Positions 44,183-57,027 of a stretch of DNA of 64,000 bases are shown here, piece by piece. The stretch is taken from positions 85,763,959 to 85,827,958 of the forward strand of contig NC_080579.1 of NCBI RefSeq assembly GCF_029962835.1, written 5' to 3'. A program made the translations under genes and the position numbers. The notes beneath the pieces are model-generated. The model was not told where the DNA came from, ran no database searches, and worked only from the letters and a program-made list of their open reading frames with translations. This DNA comes from Magnolia sinica. Lineage: Eukaryota; Streptophyta; Magnoliopsida; Magnoliales; Magnoliaceae. Each line of letters opens with the position of its first letter. Within the stretch, counting starts at the first letter, position 1.

Positions 44183-45110
44183 CTTGGAAATAAACTAGGT
44201 TTCTCAAAAAATGCTCTCTTATTCATTTATTTATGCTTTTCATGAATCGAAACATTATTTACTTTTCCATGTTTTTCATGAATCTAAACATGTGCATCAA
44301 ATTGTTGATTGATTAACCCTATTTCATGTAAACAATCTTGACCGTCTAGATTAAAGAACATAGATTAAATGGTTAAAATTTATCAGATGGGTGTGAAATT
44401 TGCATGGTAGCCCATGAAATGTGCATTGACCCAACGAACAGTCTAGATCAATTGACTGGACCATCTAAGTGCCCTAATGCAAGTAGGAGCACTATAACTT
44501 AATGCAGCTACGAGAGCATTGGAGCCATCATATGAAGATCCGAACGGTCCATTTTGTGTAAAACGTGCAAATCCGGCCACCATAATAAAGTTAGGATGAA
44601 CGGATGATTGTGACCATCATTATCTGTATACGAGTTCATAAAAATGAAAAGAAAATGTTCATTGAATCTCATTCAACGGTAAAATTCAAAAGTCAGGATC
44701 ATCTCTGAAACTTGATGATGAAACAATGGCATACTATGGACGGTTAACAACATTGTACCATCTCAGCATGTGGGCCCCAATTGGTGGCGACACACGCGGG
44801 ATCCTGAGCCGCACAAGGCAAGCTCCTCTAAAGCCCTTGCACAGAAATCTTATTCTACTGGTGCCGTACGTGGGGCCCACTTGCGTATGAGATCCAACCT
44901 GTCCATCAGGATCGACCCATCATGAAAGTTGGATTCTCCAAAAATCAGGCTGATCCAACAATCATGTGGGTCACTCCATGAATTCAGAATGTTGGATGGT
45001 TGTCCGTGGTTTTCTCTTGTGATCTCATCATGTCCTTTATATGCCATCAAAGCCGTGTATTATATGGGCCTTATCGTGATGATGGAATACCCTAAAATCA
45101 CGTTTATAAA
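44183..45110. other. No gene seen
   Basis: AT-rich spacer with scattered GTGGGCCCCA words near 44770 and 44870; MITE relics at most. Confidence 0.4.
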
Positions 45111-45118
45111 CTCATTAG

Positions 45119-45663
45119 TAGGGGTGTACACGAACCGACTTGACTCGAAAAAGCTTGATTCGGCTCGGTTTGAAGCTGAGTTTGAGAAGGGTTGAGCTGC
45201 TTGAAAATGAGTTCGAGCCGAGTTTGAGCAGGCCCCAGCTTGACTCGACTTGGATCGAATCCAACTCGAATCGAACTCGGATCGAATCAGTTTGGTGACT
45301 CGGTTACTTTGCCATTGATGTTGCTCACCAACCTTTTGCTAAAATGACTCAACGAGATGTGGCTGGTGGCAAGGAAGGTTTGGCCGATGGCAAGCAAGGT
45401 ATGTACATTAAATAAATACCTTTTTTCTCTGTTTATCTATCTTTTTTTTTTTTTTTTTTATTTTCATGTTACTTAGAAGTTGCAGTTAGATGTTTGTGGA
45501 AATGCCTCTATGGTGAACTCGGTTCGATGTTGGCTTGAACTTGGCCCGAGCTGCTGATCGAACCAAGCCGAGTTTTCCAGTCAGGCTCAAGGATTGAGCC
45601 GAGCCGAGTTCGAGCTGAGGTCAGCCACTGTTCGAGCCGAGTTGAGCTGGATGTACACCCCTA
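45119..45663. mobile_element. hAT-type MITE with exact 8-bp target duplication
   Basis: TAGGGGTGTACA ... TGTACACCCCTA, flanked by CTCATTAG at 45111-45118 and 45664-45671. Subterminal AGTTCGAGCC/GACTCGACTTGG clusters are present. The core GGTTACTTTG through GGTGGCAAGGAAGG at ~45302-45385 is shared with the copy at 9610. Confidence 0.92.
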
Positions 45664-45671
45664 CTCATTAG

Positions 45672-46188
45672 GTAGGCCTGACTTCGATAATAATGGACAA
45701 CCATCCCAAATATCTAAATTCATGGTGGCCCACGTGATGGTTGGATTGGCCGTTAAAATTTCAAGAGTGAAGGATCTGATCTGATTGTTGCCACCCACAG
45801 TCTAAGATGGGCTTGTCTTAGTATGGCCCAACTAGCCCAATACCCAAACCTAGCCCAATGATTCATCCGGCCCTACATGTGGGCCTTGAGACAGCTGAAA
45901 GCTGACTCACACCACGCTGGTTCCACAAGGGCTCAGGCAGCCATACCAGCTGCAACCCTATCCAACATCATATGTATCAGTTTATATTTGCCAAGGCCGG
46001 GCCAGGGTCAGCTCAAGCCTGACTTGATTATTAGTGGGGCCTAGGCCTGTCCAAGCAAATTAACATTTTGAATAGGCCCAGTACAACCAGCCTAAGCTAA
46101 CCCTAAGCCCAGCTTGTTGACAGGCCATATGGATGAGTCTGATATGAGTCCAGGTTCGAGCATTGAGTGGGGCTACAGGTTGGGAATG
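45672..46188. other. No gene seen
   Basis: GGCCCAAC/TAGCCCAA-type repetitive words; nothing coding. Confidence 0.4.
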
Positions 46189-46726
46189 TGACGTAGGGAT
46201 GACCGTGACAAGGTCGGTCACTGTCTTCCTCAAGGGGGACAACTACTTCGAATCCATAAAGCTTTTATGGACTCTTCGTAGAGACTTCTCAAATCCATGA
46301 GGAAAAATAGAAATTCGAAATAATTCTAAAAAGTCAAAATAAATTTGTTGAATATTGATAGTTAAAATAAATGAGTCTACGACTCTTTAAATAGGGATAA
46401 CAAGATTTGGACACAACTCCTAAAGCCCAACAATGAAGAGTTATAATCAAGCTAAAATTTACTAAAAATAGTAAAAATGGAAATAAACATGGAATTCGAC
46501 CGTCGATATAATGGAATCTCGCAAATTCGGCGTGGGCAACCCAGCATTGCGGGGTTGGTTGGCTAAAGTAGCTCGTTCTACCCCAAAATCATATATGATA
46601 TGTCGAGTAACTCATTCCAGTTTGTGAGATATGTCCGTTTTAAGGTTTTGACGGTCTTGATGACTTTTACCTTTGATCGGGTCTTCTCTCGTTCATCTTG
46701 GACAAGAAAGTGTCTGCGACCCGCTA
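46189..46726 (-). mobile_element. Solo LTR of the GEX1-interrupting family, internally deleted
   Basis: It starts TGACGTAGGGATGACCGTGA and aligns with 32084-32787, but ~150 bp of the centre (including the palindromic TATA modules) is missing. It ends GACCCGCTATGTC instead of CTACATCA. Confidence 0.78.
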
Positions 46727-46835
46727 TGTCCGCATGGGCCTGAATTTTAAAACCGGTTAATAAAGAGGTTGGACCCATGTCTGAAATCAAAGGTCCAATT
46801 ATTAAATATGCCGTCCCCAGGCCTGACTTTTGTCC

Positions 46836-47216
46836 AGTTAATAATTAGGGCTGTTTATCGGTACCCAGACCCGCAATTCCGATGGACCCAACATGATTTT
46901 AACCGGTCTCAGTCCAATTTTCCATACCTGTAACAATATGGGCCGAGTTCGGGTCCAGCGTGTTGGGCACCGTTAACAATTAGGCAATTAGGTCCGGTCC
47001 ACCACACCACATGATTAGGTTTGCTAAGCCACATGCTCGTAAGAGACCCATTTACGCATAATTCGTGTGCCAAAGTGGCACACGTGTGTGAGAGCTAATC
47101 TAACCAAGGTCCAAAAACCCGATTTGATTCGGGTGCTAAAAATATGAGACCCGGACCATAAAGATCCACCCTGGCCGGATACGGGTACCATATGGCCTGA
47201 TCTGTTGACAGCTCTA
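46836..47216. mobile_element. hAT-like relic
   Basis: The termini TAGGGCTGTTTATCGGTAC and GTTGACAGCTCTA are inverted at their outer bases. The interior is GGACCCAACA/GGTCCGG-rich. No matching 8-bp duplication was found, so it is an old or mis-delimited copy. Confidence 0.4.
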
Positions 47217-47878
47217 GCTTTCATAGCTTTCAAACCCTTGAAAGTGTTTCCAACCCCCCATCAACCACAGTTAGTGCTAGAGCCATCATAGTAGTGTTTG
47301 GGCCTTCTTCAGGCCCATGGCTTGGGCCTATTTTCTGAAATGTAAATGCTCTGGGCTTGGGTGGAACTTGCCTGGGCTCAAATCACATCCCTATCTCTTA
47401 GCTATCCATAAAATTATTAGAATTTTTGTTGTAACACCCTTAGAAGTGGACCACCAACCATATTACTATAATAGCACCATAAAACTTCAGGATTTGGAAA
47501 AATTCAGCCACACCATTTTAGTGAATACCAAATTTTTTTATTTTTTATTTTTAATTAACAACAGCATCATGAATAATGTGTCAATAAATCCTTTTTTTTT
47601 TTTTTTTGCATATTATTTACATTTTTTTTAATAAAAAATTTCAAATACTTGGAGAATTTTGTAACCATTGGTGCACCTATCACCGTTCTTGTAACTATTC
47701 ATTCAATTATCACTGTCGATCATATCAAGACAATCACAATGTGTTGTGGAGATTAGAGACTATTCAAAAGCCCAGCTTCATTTGACATTAATGCTCAGCC
47801 TCTCAATCTAGTGTTGCCTACACTTCACCACACATATTTCATGTAAGAATCTATCAAGGTGGGGCTCCTCATGATCAA
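47217..47878. other. No gene seen
   Basis: AT-rich with T-runs (47591-47607). The right edge meets the duplicated block at 47879. Confidence 0.4.
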
Positions 47879-49176
47879 TGGTTTTGATCTAACTGTTGCA
47901 TTATTTGGATTGAGCATATCAATGGGCTCCATAGTAGTTATGTTCAGTTCAAATACACAAGGCGTGGTACCCTTAGGATTGTAATACATGTGGACAATAT
48001 TTTAAAGAGACATGACTCTTACAATACAGATATCTTTGGAGAGTAATTGATGTAGAGCAGGTCGCGGACACTTTTATGTCTAAGATAGATCGGAGAAGGC
48101 CCGATCGGAGGCATAAGTTATTAAGATCGTCAAAACCTTAAAACACTCATATCTCGTAAATAAGAATGAGTTACTTGACGTACCATATTTGATTTTGGGG
48201 TAGGACAAGCTACTTTAGCCAACCAACCTAGCTATGCCAGATTGCCCACCCCCAATGTGCGAGATTCTAACATATCGACGATCGAATTCTATGTTTATTT
48301 TCGTTTTTAGTATTTTTAGTAAGTTTTAGTTTGATTATAACTCTTCACCTGTTGGGCTTTAGGAGTTGTGTCCAACATTAAAAGTGTTTAAAAATTAGGA
48401 GAATAACATGGTTAAGCCATAGGACACTTACTATAAATTAAAAATTTACTATTTATAGGACGTTATGAATTTTAGGGAATTTTAATTATAGTTTAATTGC
48501 TAAATTTCTTCCAAGTCTTGGTATCCCTATTTAAAGGGTTGTAGACTTGTTTATCAATCATCAACAAATTTATATCAAATATTTTAGAATTATTTCTTTT
48601 TTTTTTTTCCTCGTGTAATTTAGAAGTCTATGTGAGGAGTCTAGAGAAGCTCCGTGGATTCAGAGTAGTTATCCTTTAGGAAGATGGTGATCGACCTCAT
48701 CACGTTCATCCTGCGTCAATAATTGTGATACTCTAAACAATATCGACCACCATTTTTATAAATAAAGTTTTGGTCTTCTCACAAAAAAATAAAAAGTCAA
48801 AAATTTTTCATTCCATTTCAATTTTCTACGAGTGCGTAAGTTGTGAAAGATTAAATTCATTGTTGTCTACTAACATTAGACATGGCTTCCCATTCAAGAT
48901 TATTGCAATAATATATTGAATTGATTTTTCGAAAACTCATTTGTTTTATTGTGTTTTGACCAAAAAATCCAATGTGCCATATCCTTCAATAGTAGTAGTA
49001 GTAATAATAATAATAATAATTAATAAATAAATATACCTACACCAGTTATGGCTGCTCTCTTTGATTTGCATACATCCATTTCTTCACTTTTCATAATCAA
49101 AGTAGTACAAGTTGTATTATATCCCTTTATTGGTGTTAAAGGCACGTTCCTAAAGTCAAAATTGGGTGTATGCAAA
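47879..49176. repeat. 1.3-kb direct repeat, copy A
   Basis: It aligns end to end with 57026-58361, beginning TGGTTTTGATCTAAC and ending GGGTGTATGCAAA. It includes a nested solo LTR at the same place in both copies and a TAATAATAA patch. No coding sequence. These may be LTRs of an unrecognised element or the product of a segmental duplication. TG at the start is suggestive, but no PBS or PPT adjoins. Confidence 0.8.
48048..48718 (+). mobile_element. Solo LTR nested in copy A
   Basis: TGATGTAGAGCAGG ... CATCCTGCGTCA, the plus-strand form of the family at 32084. The flanks GTAAT and ATAAT differ by one base. Confidence 0.85.
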
Positions 49177-51340
49177 TGTAACGCCCTGAAATTCGGGGGG
49201 TGAGTAGGAGCCCAACTCCCGAGTCCCAGTACATCACTTATAAACATAGATAAAGATGATTGAATATTGTCTGTATTAGTACCTTAAACATGAGTGAGAT
49301 TATACCAAACAACAAATCATACTCCAGAGATAGTTAAACTTTGCAAGCGGAAGACTGTGGTAGATATATAAAGTACATAGATGCGTTTTCCAACCTCTCG
49401 AGTATGATGGCATTACTAAGCTGAATAATACATATCTGATTCAAAGAATACCAAATGACAAAGTGTGAATGTCCAACATATCATATATCCCTGTAATCCC
49501 ATCGATCAGAGCAGCCTACGTAAACCCGCCTGATAACTGCATGTATGAGAACTCCTCCTCATCGTTGTAGAAGTTTGGCTCGGCCTCATAAGTCGCACTA
49601 GAATCTGCATCTAAGACAGAGTCTGGTTGGTGTTTAAAACACTGTCCCAGAACGTGGGAGTGAGTGATCAACTCAGTGGAGCTATAAAGTAAAGGTTAAC
49701 ATGTTATCAATTCAGTCAAGCAGTAATGATAAAGTAATGAAACAAACACTCTTAAGTACTTTGATTAATGCAAGGATGGTATTTAGTAATGATGCATGCC
49801 CTCGCTTGCACTTCCTCTTGCGACAACATCTTATGATCGCGGCATGCACCCCTTCCTCTGTGCACTTCCTCGCTAAAGCACCGTGCAATGCGATGCATGG
49901 TCGTGTTAGCTAAGTTCTTAATTAGATTTATTCATACAGTAGGTTGGGAAGCTAAGGTACCTCCCTTGTATCATTTCCCAAACAATGATCCATCTAGGGT
50001 TGTCAGTCCTAGCTAGTCTCATACGATATTGCGGTTCTAGGTCGCTATAAAGGGCTCGTCACTACAATGCAGGCCTACCTTATACTCTAGTTGTTACAGA
50101 AAGGCTCGTCACCTCAGCGCAGTCTCAGAGTATGCTCGAGGTCACTACGAATGGCTCGTCACCTAGTCGTAGGCCGACAGTTTGAATACAGTGTCCCATA
50201 CCACCGTATTCGGCTCACGAGTCTGGGTTGCTCACTAGACACTACGGGGAGGTTCGTCGCCCCAACGTAGGCCGACAGCACGACCACGGTGTCCCATACC
50301 ACCATGCCCGGCTCATGAGTCTTAGCGGATCGAGGTACTAAGGTTAAACGGGGTTTTGCACTGGTAAGTCGGTACCTTAGATTCAAACAGCAGCGTCCAT
50401 ACATGGTGAACATACATCGGGTCAACCAAGTTGCTTGACAAGCTCGACGGATGTTGAGGGTCAAATATTGCATATCAGACCCAGTTATTGCCTGGATTTA
50501 TGAACATGGTACCGTTTAATAGCTCATTTTAATCATGTTTGTGTTGTAAGGTGTAATTGCGAGCTTGGATTGGATCGGGATGCTAAAAGCATGGATTTAA
50601 CGTTTAGAATGCACTAAGGTAAGGGATGGACTCCAGGGGACCAAGATCGATGAATTTACACGGCAGGGATCTGAGAAAATCGAGAAACTGGAGCTTAAGT
50701 GACCTGAAAATCGTCCAGAATGCAAGATCATAGGGTTCCCACCATCCGTTTAGCTCGAAACTTTATATTTGGCCTGAGGACCATAAATTAACCGTACATG
50801 CCAAATTTCAGTCATTGGATCCCTGTGGAAGTGTCCCAACGGACAGATTAGCCTATGAATCTTAGATTTGGGGCCTACCTGAGATCTGGATATACTTCAA
50901 TTCTGGTTTCAGCTCCTTAAATTGGATGGGAAACTAAATGGACGGTATGGATTCCCTAGAAAACATCAAGGTAGACCCCACTTGTAGTGCGTGTACCTCA
51001 CGCACGTGCACCAGTAAGGCACCAAAACATGTTAGAACGGTCAGCAGGCGCTAACCCGTTCAAAACAATCCGGATTTTCCACCGCGAATAGGGATTGTGG
51101 ATGATTTTTGTGGGCCACCATCGTGACCCAGATGACTAATCCGAACCATCCAGTAGACTCCAATGGTCTAAATGATCCATACCTAGAAGAGGGAATCAGA
51201 AGAGGAAAGTTAGGTCGGTTTTTAACCGTTAAATCGTAGGATGGACGGCAAAAACAAAGATTCAGTGGGCCCCATCAACGAAGGCTAAAAATACACCTTC
51301 CCGACTGAAATTCCGAGGGGAATCCAGTGGACGGCGTGGA
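49177..51340 (-). mobile_element. Truncated long LTR (Ty3/Gypsy, TGTAACGCCC type)
   Basis: It starts TGTAACGCCCTG immediately after copy A. It shares order and words with the LTR at 58362: GGTTGGTGTTTAAAACACTG at 49627, GTGGGAGTGAGT, and AGGCCGACAG...CAGTGTCCCATACCAC at 50170-50205 and 50265-50302. The right boundary is not visible; the Athila-like LTR must begin between ~50.4 and 51.7 kb. Orientation is inferred from the 58362 copy. Confidence 0.55.
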
Positions 51341-52564
51341 TTTCTTTGATAAGTCCGGTTATGGACCCCACTAACAGTACAACGGAGCGTCTGCGCGAGC
51401 TCTATTCCGCAGCAGAGGCTGCGGTCAATCCAGGTGGGCCACCATCGCTGATCAGATGGCTAATCCAGACCATCCAAGCTCTAGTTCAGTCAGTCAAGCG
51501 ACGTTTTTCTTTTGGACAGAATCACAGGAACATGGGCGTTGGGAGGATCCGTTCTTTGCTGCGTAAGGAGAGCTGCGTAAAAATCCACCGACCGGCTTCT
51601 CAATGCACTCCAACACTCCACCGATTTTTTACTGTGCGGAAGGGTGATGCGCGCAAGCTGCAACCAGCGCCTGCACTGATAAAAGGAGAGAGAGAACGTG
51701 GGAGGAGGGGATCTCGGCTTGGGTGCTTGAACAGCTGGACATGAGCAGAGAGAGAGAGAGTAGAGTTATTTGGTTTTTTTCTTTTTCTTTTCTTCTTCTT
51801 TTTGTTTATTTTGGATTTAGCCTAATCTTGGTTGGCTAAACCTCTTAGCTAGGGCTAAGAGGTGAAGCTTGTAGCGTGATGGGAAGAACTCTGTGCTTAT
51901 GCTTTTTATTTACATGGAATTGAACTTGATATTTGTCTAATTATGGGAATGTTTTTAGTTTTTAATGGTCTGTTGTGACTAAAATTACAATGGGTCTGCG
52001 ATAGCTTTGAGCATGTTCCTTCCTTTTCATGTTTATGATGTCAGGAAGTCCTTTAGTCCACCATCGTCTCCTAGGCATGGTCGGATGACGATACCTTTCC
52101 TAACCTTCATACATTGATTGATTGGTTGGTAATTAGTTTAATTCTGTTGTTTACTTTGTCTCTTGGGCATGGTTTGGTGATGGAATCCATTCTAATTCAT
52201 ATACCTTTTGTCTCTTTAAAACTATATTAAAGGAAGTTCAGTTAATTTTCATGGTTACACCTTTCAACCGGATGAAAATGGACTCTGAGTTCAGTTGAGT
52301 TTTTGATGCAGGCATAAGATCTTCCTGATCTCTACAAGTGGATCCTCTGAATCCCTAGTTTCCTTTCCTTGAATTCCACAATTTTAGTTTCCTATTTCAC
52401 CATTATTTTCTCTAATTACAGTCGATTTAGATTTCATCTTAGTCTAGTTCTAGTTCTACTTAGTTTCAGATTACGTACAAGTTTCAGTCCCTTGGGATTC
52501 GACCTCGGTCTCACCAAGTTTATTACTACATCACAACCCTATACTTGGGGAGTGAACAAGTTTT
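51341..52564 (+). mobile_element. Right part of a 5' LTR of an Athila-like element
   Basis: A TATA-like CTGATAAAAGGAGAG at ~51676 and a purine run precede a long leader. The sequence just before the PBS, TTGGGATTCGACCTCGGTCTC ... AAGTTTT, is typical of the end of Athila/Tat LTRs. Its 5' boundary is not identified and no 3' LTR is present in the window. Confidence 0.55.
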
Positions 52565-52581
52565 TGGCGCCGTTGCCGGGG
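52565..52581 (+). other. Primer-binding site for tRNA-Asp
   Basis: TGGCGCCGTTGCCGGGG is the exact complement of the 3' end of plant tRNA-Asp(GUC), the primer known for Athila-type elements. Confidence 0.9.
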
Positions 52582-53365
52582 AATGACGGTTGCGATTCTC
52601 TGAAATTAATTAGGTTTAGAATTAGTTTAAGATTAGGATTTTACTAACTTTAGTTTTAGATTTTTAATTGATTTCTAGAACTAACTTGTTTTCCTGTTTT
52701 GTAGAATTCTGACATAAACTTCTAAATTGGTAATCCTTTTCTAATTCCTCTACTTTTTCTATTTTTAGAATAGGGTTTGAATTTTAGAAATTTTCTAATT
52801 TTAGTATTTCTCTATTTGTAGGAAATAGTTTATTTTTAGAAACTTTTTAATTTTACGTTTAGATTTTCTATTTTAGAAACTTTCTAATTCTGGAACTTTC
52901 CTTTTTAGAAACTAACTTTCTATTTTTATTTTTAGTAACTGTCTAATTCTAACTCTTTTAGAATTTAACTTTGTGTCGTAATTTATTTTTAGAAATTTTC
53001 TACTTGTAGAATTTTTGTTTAGAAACTAACTTTCCTATTTTGTAGGCTTTTAAGATAGAAAATTCTAATTCGGTAAGTTCTTTCTCTACTTTCAATTTTT
53101 TAGATCTCTTTTAGTAACTTACTTTTTAGTTTAGGACTTTCCTAATTTATTTTAGAAAATTTCACTTTCTTTTAGGAATTCCTTCTTTTAGAAATCAGTT
53201 TACTGCTATCTTTCTTTTAAAGGATTTTTCTTCTCTTTTTAGAATTTAACTTATTTTGTTTTATTTTGCAGGCTTTTAACTTAGGGACTCCAATTTGGTA
53301 ACTTCTTTCCAACCCTCTCTTTCTTTTTATGTTTGCTTTTCCTTTCTTAGGATTAGGCTTCGAAT
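52582..53365 (+). other. Untranslated leader of the Athila-like element
   Basis: AT-rich, with repeated TTTAGAAACT and TTCTAATT words (52680-53260). No open frame of interest. Confidence 0.5.
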
Positions 53366-54579
53366 TTGATTGAGGGCTGCGGGTGTTTCATGCCCAAGTG
53401 GGCCCGTGACAACACTCGATGTCTCTTGACTGAAGGAGGATTGGTTGAGGGGTTGACTATCCATCGCAGGACTAGACACTACTCGAAATCCCCTGAGTTA
53501 ATTGAAGTGATGGCTGAGAACCAACCTCTTCTACCTCAACCCAGGGTGGAGGACATTCAGGATGAGAATGAGGTGCATCAAGCACCCCCGCCACCTACTT
53601 TACGAGATTATTTACAACCAGCGGGGGTGAGTGCATGATTTTTCCTGAAAATACAGGACATATGGACATCAAGCCAGGGGTTATCCAACTCCTTCCTAAG
53701 TTTCATGGGCTTGAATCTGAAGAACCATATCTATATTTGAAAGGGTTTGATGAGATCATAGCCATTTTATATTTTCAAAATGTGTCTGAGGACACAATCA
53801 GGCTGAGACTCTTTCCTTTTTCTTTAAAGGAGAAGGCTAAGATGTGGATACATTCACTGCGTCCTAGATCCATTGGCACATGGAATGATATGCAAAGGGA
53901 ATTTATAAAGAAATTTTTTCCACATCATAAAATGATTACCCTTAGAAAAACAATCATAAACTTCACCCAAAAGAAAGATGAAACATTTTACCAATGTTGG
54001 AAAATGTTCAAGGATTTGGTCAGTTCATGCCCACAACACGGCTTTGAAACGTGGCGCATTACAAACTTTTTCTATGATGGACTGACATCTTCCATGCGCC
54101 AAATGGTCGAGACAATGTGTAATGGAGAATTCGTTAATAAAAATGTCGAAGAGGTATGGGATTACCTCGATAGTCTTGCTAAAAAAACACAATCATGGGA
54201 TTATTACCCAAAATCGAACACCACGTCTAGGCCGACTCAATCTAAGGAGAAAGGTAGATTGTATCTCTTGAAAGAAGAGGATGATCTCAAGTATAAAGTG
54301 ACTACGCTCATAAGGAAAGTTGAGGCCATGGAAGGAAAGAAGGATAAGGTTAATGAAAGTGTTTGTGACATTTGTGATTGCAACATTCATACAACTGAAA
54401 ATTGTCCTACAATACCCGCCTTTCGAGAAGTGTTGAATGAACAATCCAATGCCATAAATAATTATCAAAGACCTTTCAATGGACTGACCTCTAATACGTA
54501 CAATCCTGGTTGGAAAAATCATCCAAACTTTAGTTGGAGAAATGGACAAACTGCTACCCTTCAAAGTTTCTTCAATTAA
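53366..54579 (+). pseudogene. Athila-like Gag with frameshift and terminal stop
   Basis: Gag packages the retroelement RNA. The first frame (53366-53638) ends in TLRDYLQPAGVSA; the frame then shifts to 53635-54579, which carries the family gag core. Recognisable words are IQLLPKFHGLESEEPYLYLK, LRLFPFSLKEKAKMW, MQREFIKKFFPHHK, QHGFETWRITNFFYDGL and METMCNGEFVNK. A C-x2-C-x4-H-x4-C-like knuckle (CDICDCNIHTTENC) and the conserved TYNPGWKNHPNFSW follow. It ends at TAA (54577-54579), where a CAA is likely because the same frame continues into pol. Confidence 0.82.
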
Positions 54580-57027
54580 AATCCAAATCAGGGAAAACCT
54601 CAAGAAGAACCGGTTCAAAATTCCATGCAAGAGCTGACCCAGGCAATGCGAGAATTTATGCAAAAGATGGATTCACGTATGACGGTTATAGAAAAGGGGA
54701 TGCTTCCTGCACAACTGCTCCCCAATCCTAAACCGCAATACGAGATAAGTGATCCCAGCTCTTCAAATCAAATGGGGCACGCTAAATCCATCACCACTAT
54801 TAGGAGTGAGAAGATCATTGATAAAACCCTTCCAGTTAGGCCCGAAAAGCCTCAAGAACCAGAAGAGGATAACAATAATGGATCTAGTGAGGCCCCACAA
54901 AAATTAGAACCGGAACTTCTAGAAAAGCCAGTTGCTCCATTTTCCCAACGGTTGGTCGCACCAAAACCTCTCTCTAACTCTCAGGATATCCTAGAGGTGT
55001 TGAAACAAGTGAAAGTCAACATTCCTCTGCTTGATGTTGTAAAACAGATACCTTCATATGTCAAATTTCTGAAAGACTTATGCACGACCAAACGACGGCA
55101 GAGTATTCAAAAGAAGATCTTCTTGACTGAGAAAGTGAGTGTCATCCTAAAGCAAGATGTGCCACAGAAATTCAAAGATCCTGGTAGCCCAACCATATCA
55201 TGTGTAATCGGGGACCATCGAATTGATCACGCACTTCTTGACTTAGGAGCGAGCGTCAATCTGATTCCCTACTCGGTATACAAACAGTTAGGTTTAAGTG
55301 AATTAAAACCCACCCTAACCACACTACAACTTGCTGATCGCTCTGTTCGTGTACCAAGATGGATAATTGAGGATATGTTTGTCCAAGTTGATAGATTTTA
55401 TTACCCTGTAGATTTTATCATCCTGGACACCGAACCCATCAATAACATGAACACTCAGATTCCCATCGTTCTTGGTCGCCCATTCCTTGCCACTTCAAAC
55501 ACAATTATCAATTGCAGAAATGGTGTCATGACTATGTCTTTTGGGAATATGACATTGGAGTCAAACATCTTTTTCAATAACGGCAGAAACTTAGAGGATG
55601 ATGACAATTTTCACGACATTAACATGATTGACTCTTTAGTGGAAGATACGACACCTCTGACCTTATCCTTTGACCCTCTAGAGACGTGCCTGGCCTACTC
55701 CCATGATTTTGATGATGACATGATTAGGGAGACGTGTGCCTTGCTTGATACTACACCGGTACTTGAAGTTAACCGGTGGAGGCCACAATTTGAAGAGTTG
55801 CCCCAAACTGATGTAGTGCCTCTACCGTCTAACCTCAAGCCACCGAAGCTTGACTTAAAACCTTTGCCCTCTGATTTGAAATATATCTATTTAGGTCAAG
55901 ATGAGACATACCCGATGGTGATCTCTGCCCACCTGGAGAAAGAACAGGAGAGTATGCTTATATCTACTCTCATTGAGCATAAGGGAGCCCTTGGATGGAC
56001 GATAGCGGACCTCAAGGGAATCGACCCCTCGATTTGTACTCACCGCATTTATCTTGAGGATAATGCGAAGACCGCTCGGCAATCACAACGTACACTAAAT
56101 CCAAACATGAGGAAAGTGGTTAAGGCCGAGGTTCTTAAACTATTAGATGTGGGTATCATATACCCCATATTCGATAGTCAATGGGTGAGTCCAACTCAGG
56201 TGGTTCGTAAGAAGTTCGGGATCACCATCATAGCCAATGCCAATAATGAACTCGTGCCAACTAGAGTTACTACTGGTTGGAGAATGTGCATTGACTACAG
56301 GAAGTTGAATACCGTCACGAGGAAGGACCACTTTCCTTTGCCCTTCATTGATCAAATCTTGGAAAGGCTAGCTGGTCATTCCTATTACTATTTCCTTGAC
56401 GGGTATTCGGGCTACAATCAGATTGAAATCGCCCCTGAGGACCAGGAAAAGACTACATTTACATGTCCCTACGGCACCTTTGCCTACAGAAGGATGCCAT
56501 TCGGATTATGTAATGCCCCTGCCACCTTTCAGCGATGTATGATGAGTATCTTTTCTGACATAGTGGGAAAATATCTAGAGGCCTTCATGAACGATTTCTC
56601 TGTTTTCGGTTCATCTTTTAGCAAGTGCTTAGAAATGCTTAAATGTGTGCTGAGAAGATGTGAAGAAAAGAATTTGGTACTTAATTGGGAGAAGTGCCAT
56701 TTCATGGTTTAGAAGGGAATTGTCCTTGGGCATATCATCTCGTCTAAGGGAATCGAGGTAGATAAGGCAAAAATCAATCTTATCTCTAACCTACTTCTAC
56801 CCAAGAACATCAGAGATGTGCGATCCTTCTTAGGACACGCAGAGTTTAACAGACGATTCATAAAGGACTTTAGTATTCTCTCTCGTCCCTTATGTAATCT
56901 TCTGCAAAAGGATGCACCATACGAGTGGACTAAGCAATGCCATGAAGCTTTCACCAAGCTTAAAGGCATGTTAACTACTGCACCTATCATGCAGCCACCC
57001 GATTAGAGCTTTCCTTTTGAGCTTATG
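54580..57027 (+). pseudogene. Athila-like Pol: protease and reverse transcriptase, truncated
   Basis: Same frame as gag. Protease site DLGASVNLIPYSVY (normally DLGAS). RT motifs are GWRMCIDYRKLNTVT, FPLPFIDQILERLAGHSYY, FLDGYSGYNQI and MPFGLCNAPATFQRCM. The catalytic box reads AFMNDFSVFG, with AAC at 56590-56592 where Asp (GAC) is required. In-frame stops: TAG at 56710-56712 (expected CAG) and TAG at 57004-57006 (expected TGG). Homology ends at SFPFEL just before the 1.3-kb repeat copy B, so RNase H, integrase and the 3' LTR are missing. The element is dead. Confidence 0.85.

Noticed and set aside
49701-50473. Open frames of 70 and 104 codons in the truncated long LTR
   Set aside because: No domain and on opposite strands; LTR background.
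51346-51744. 132-codon frame in the Athila leader/LTR
   Set aside because: Non-conserved composition, lies in LTR sequence, no known domain.
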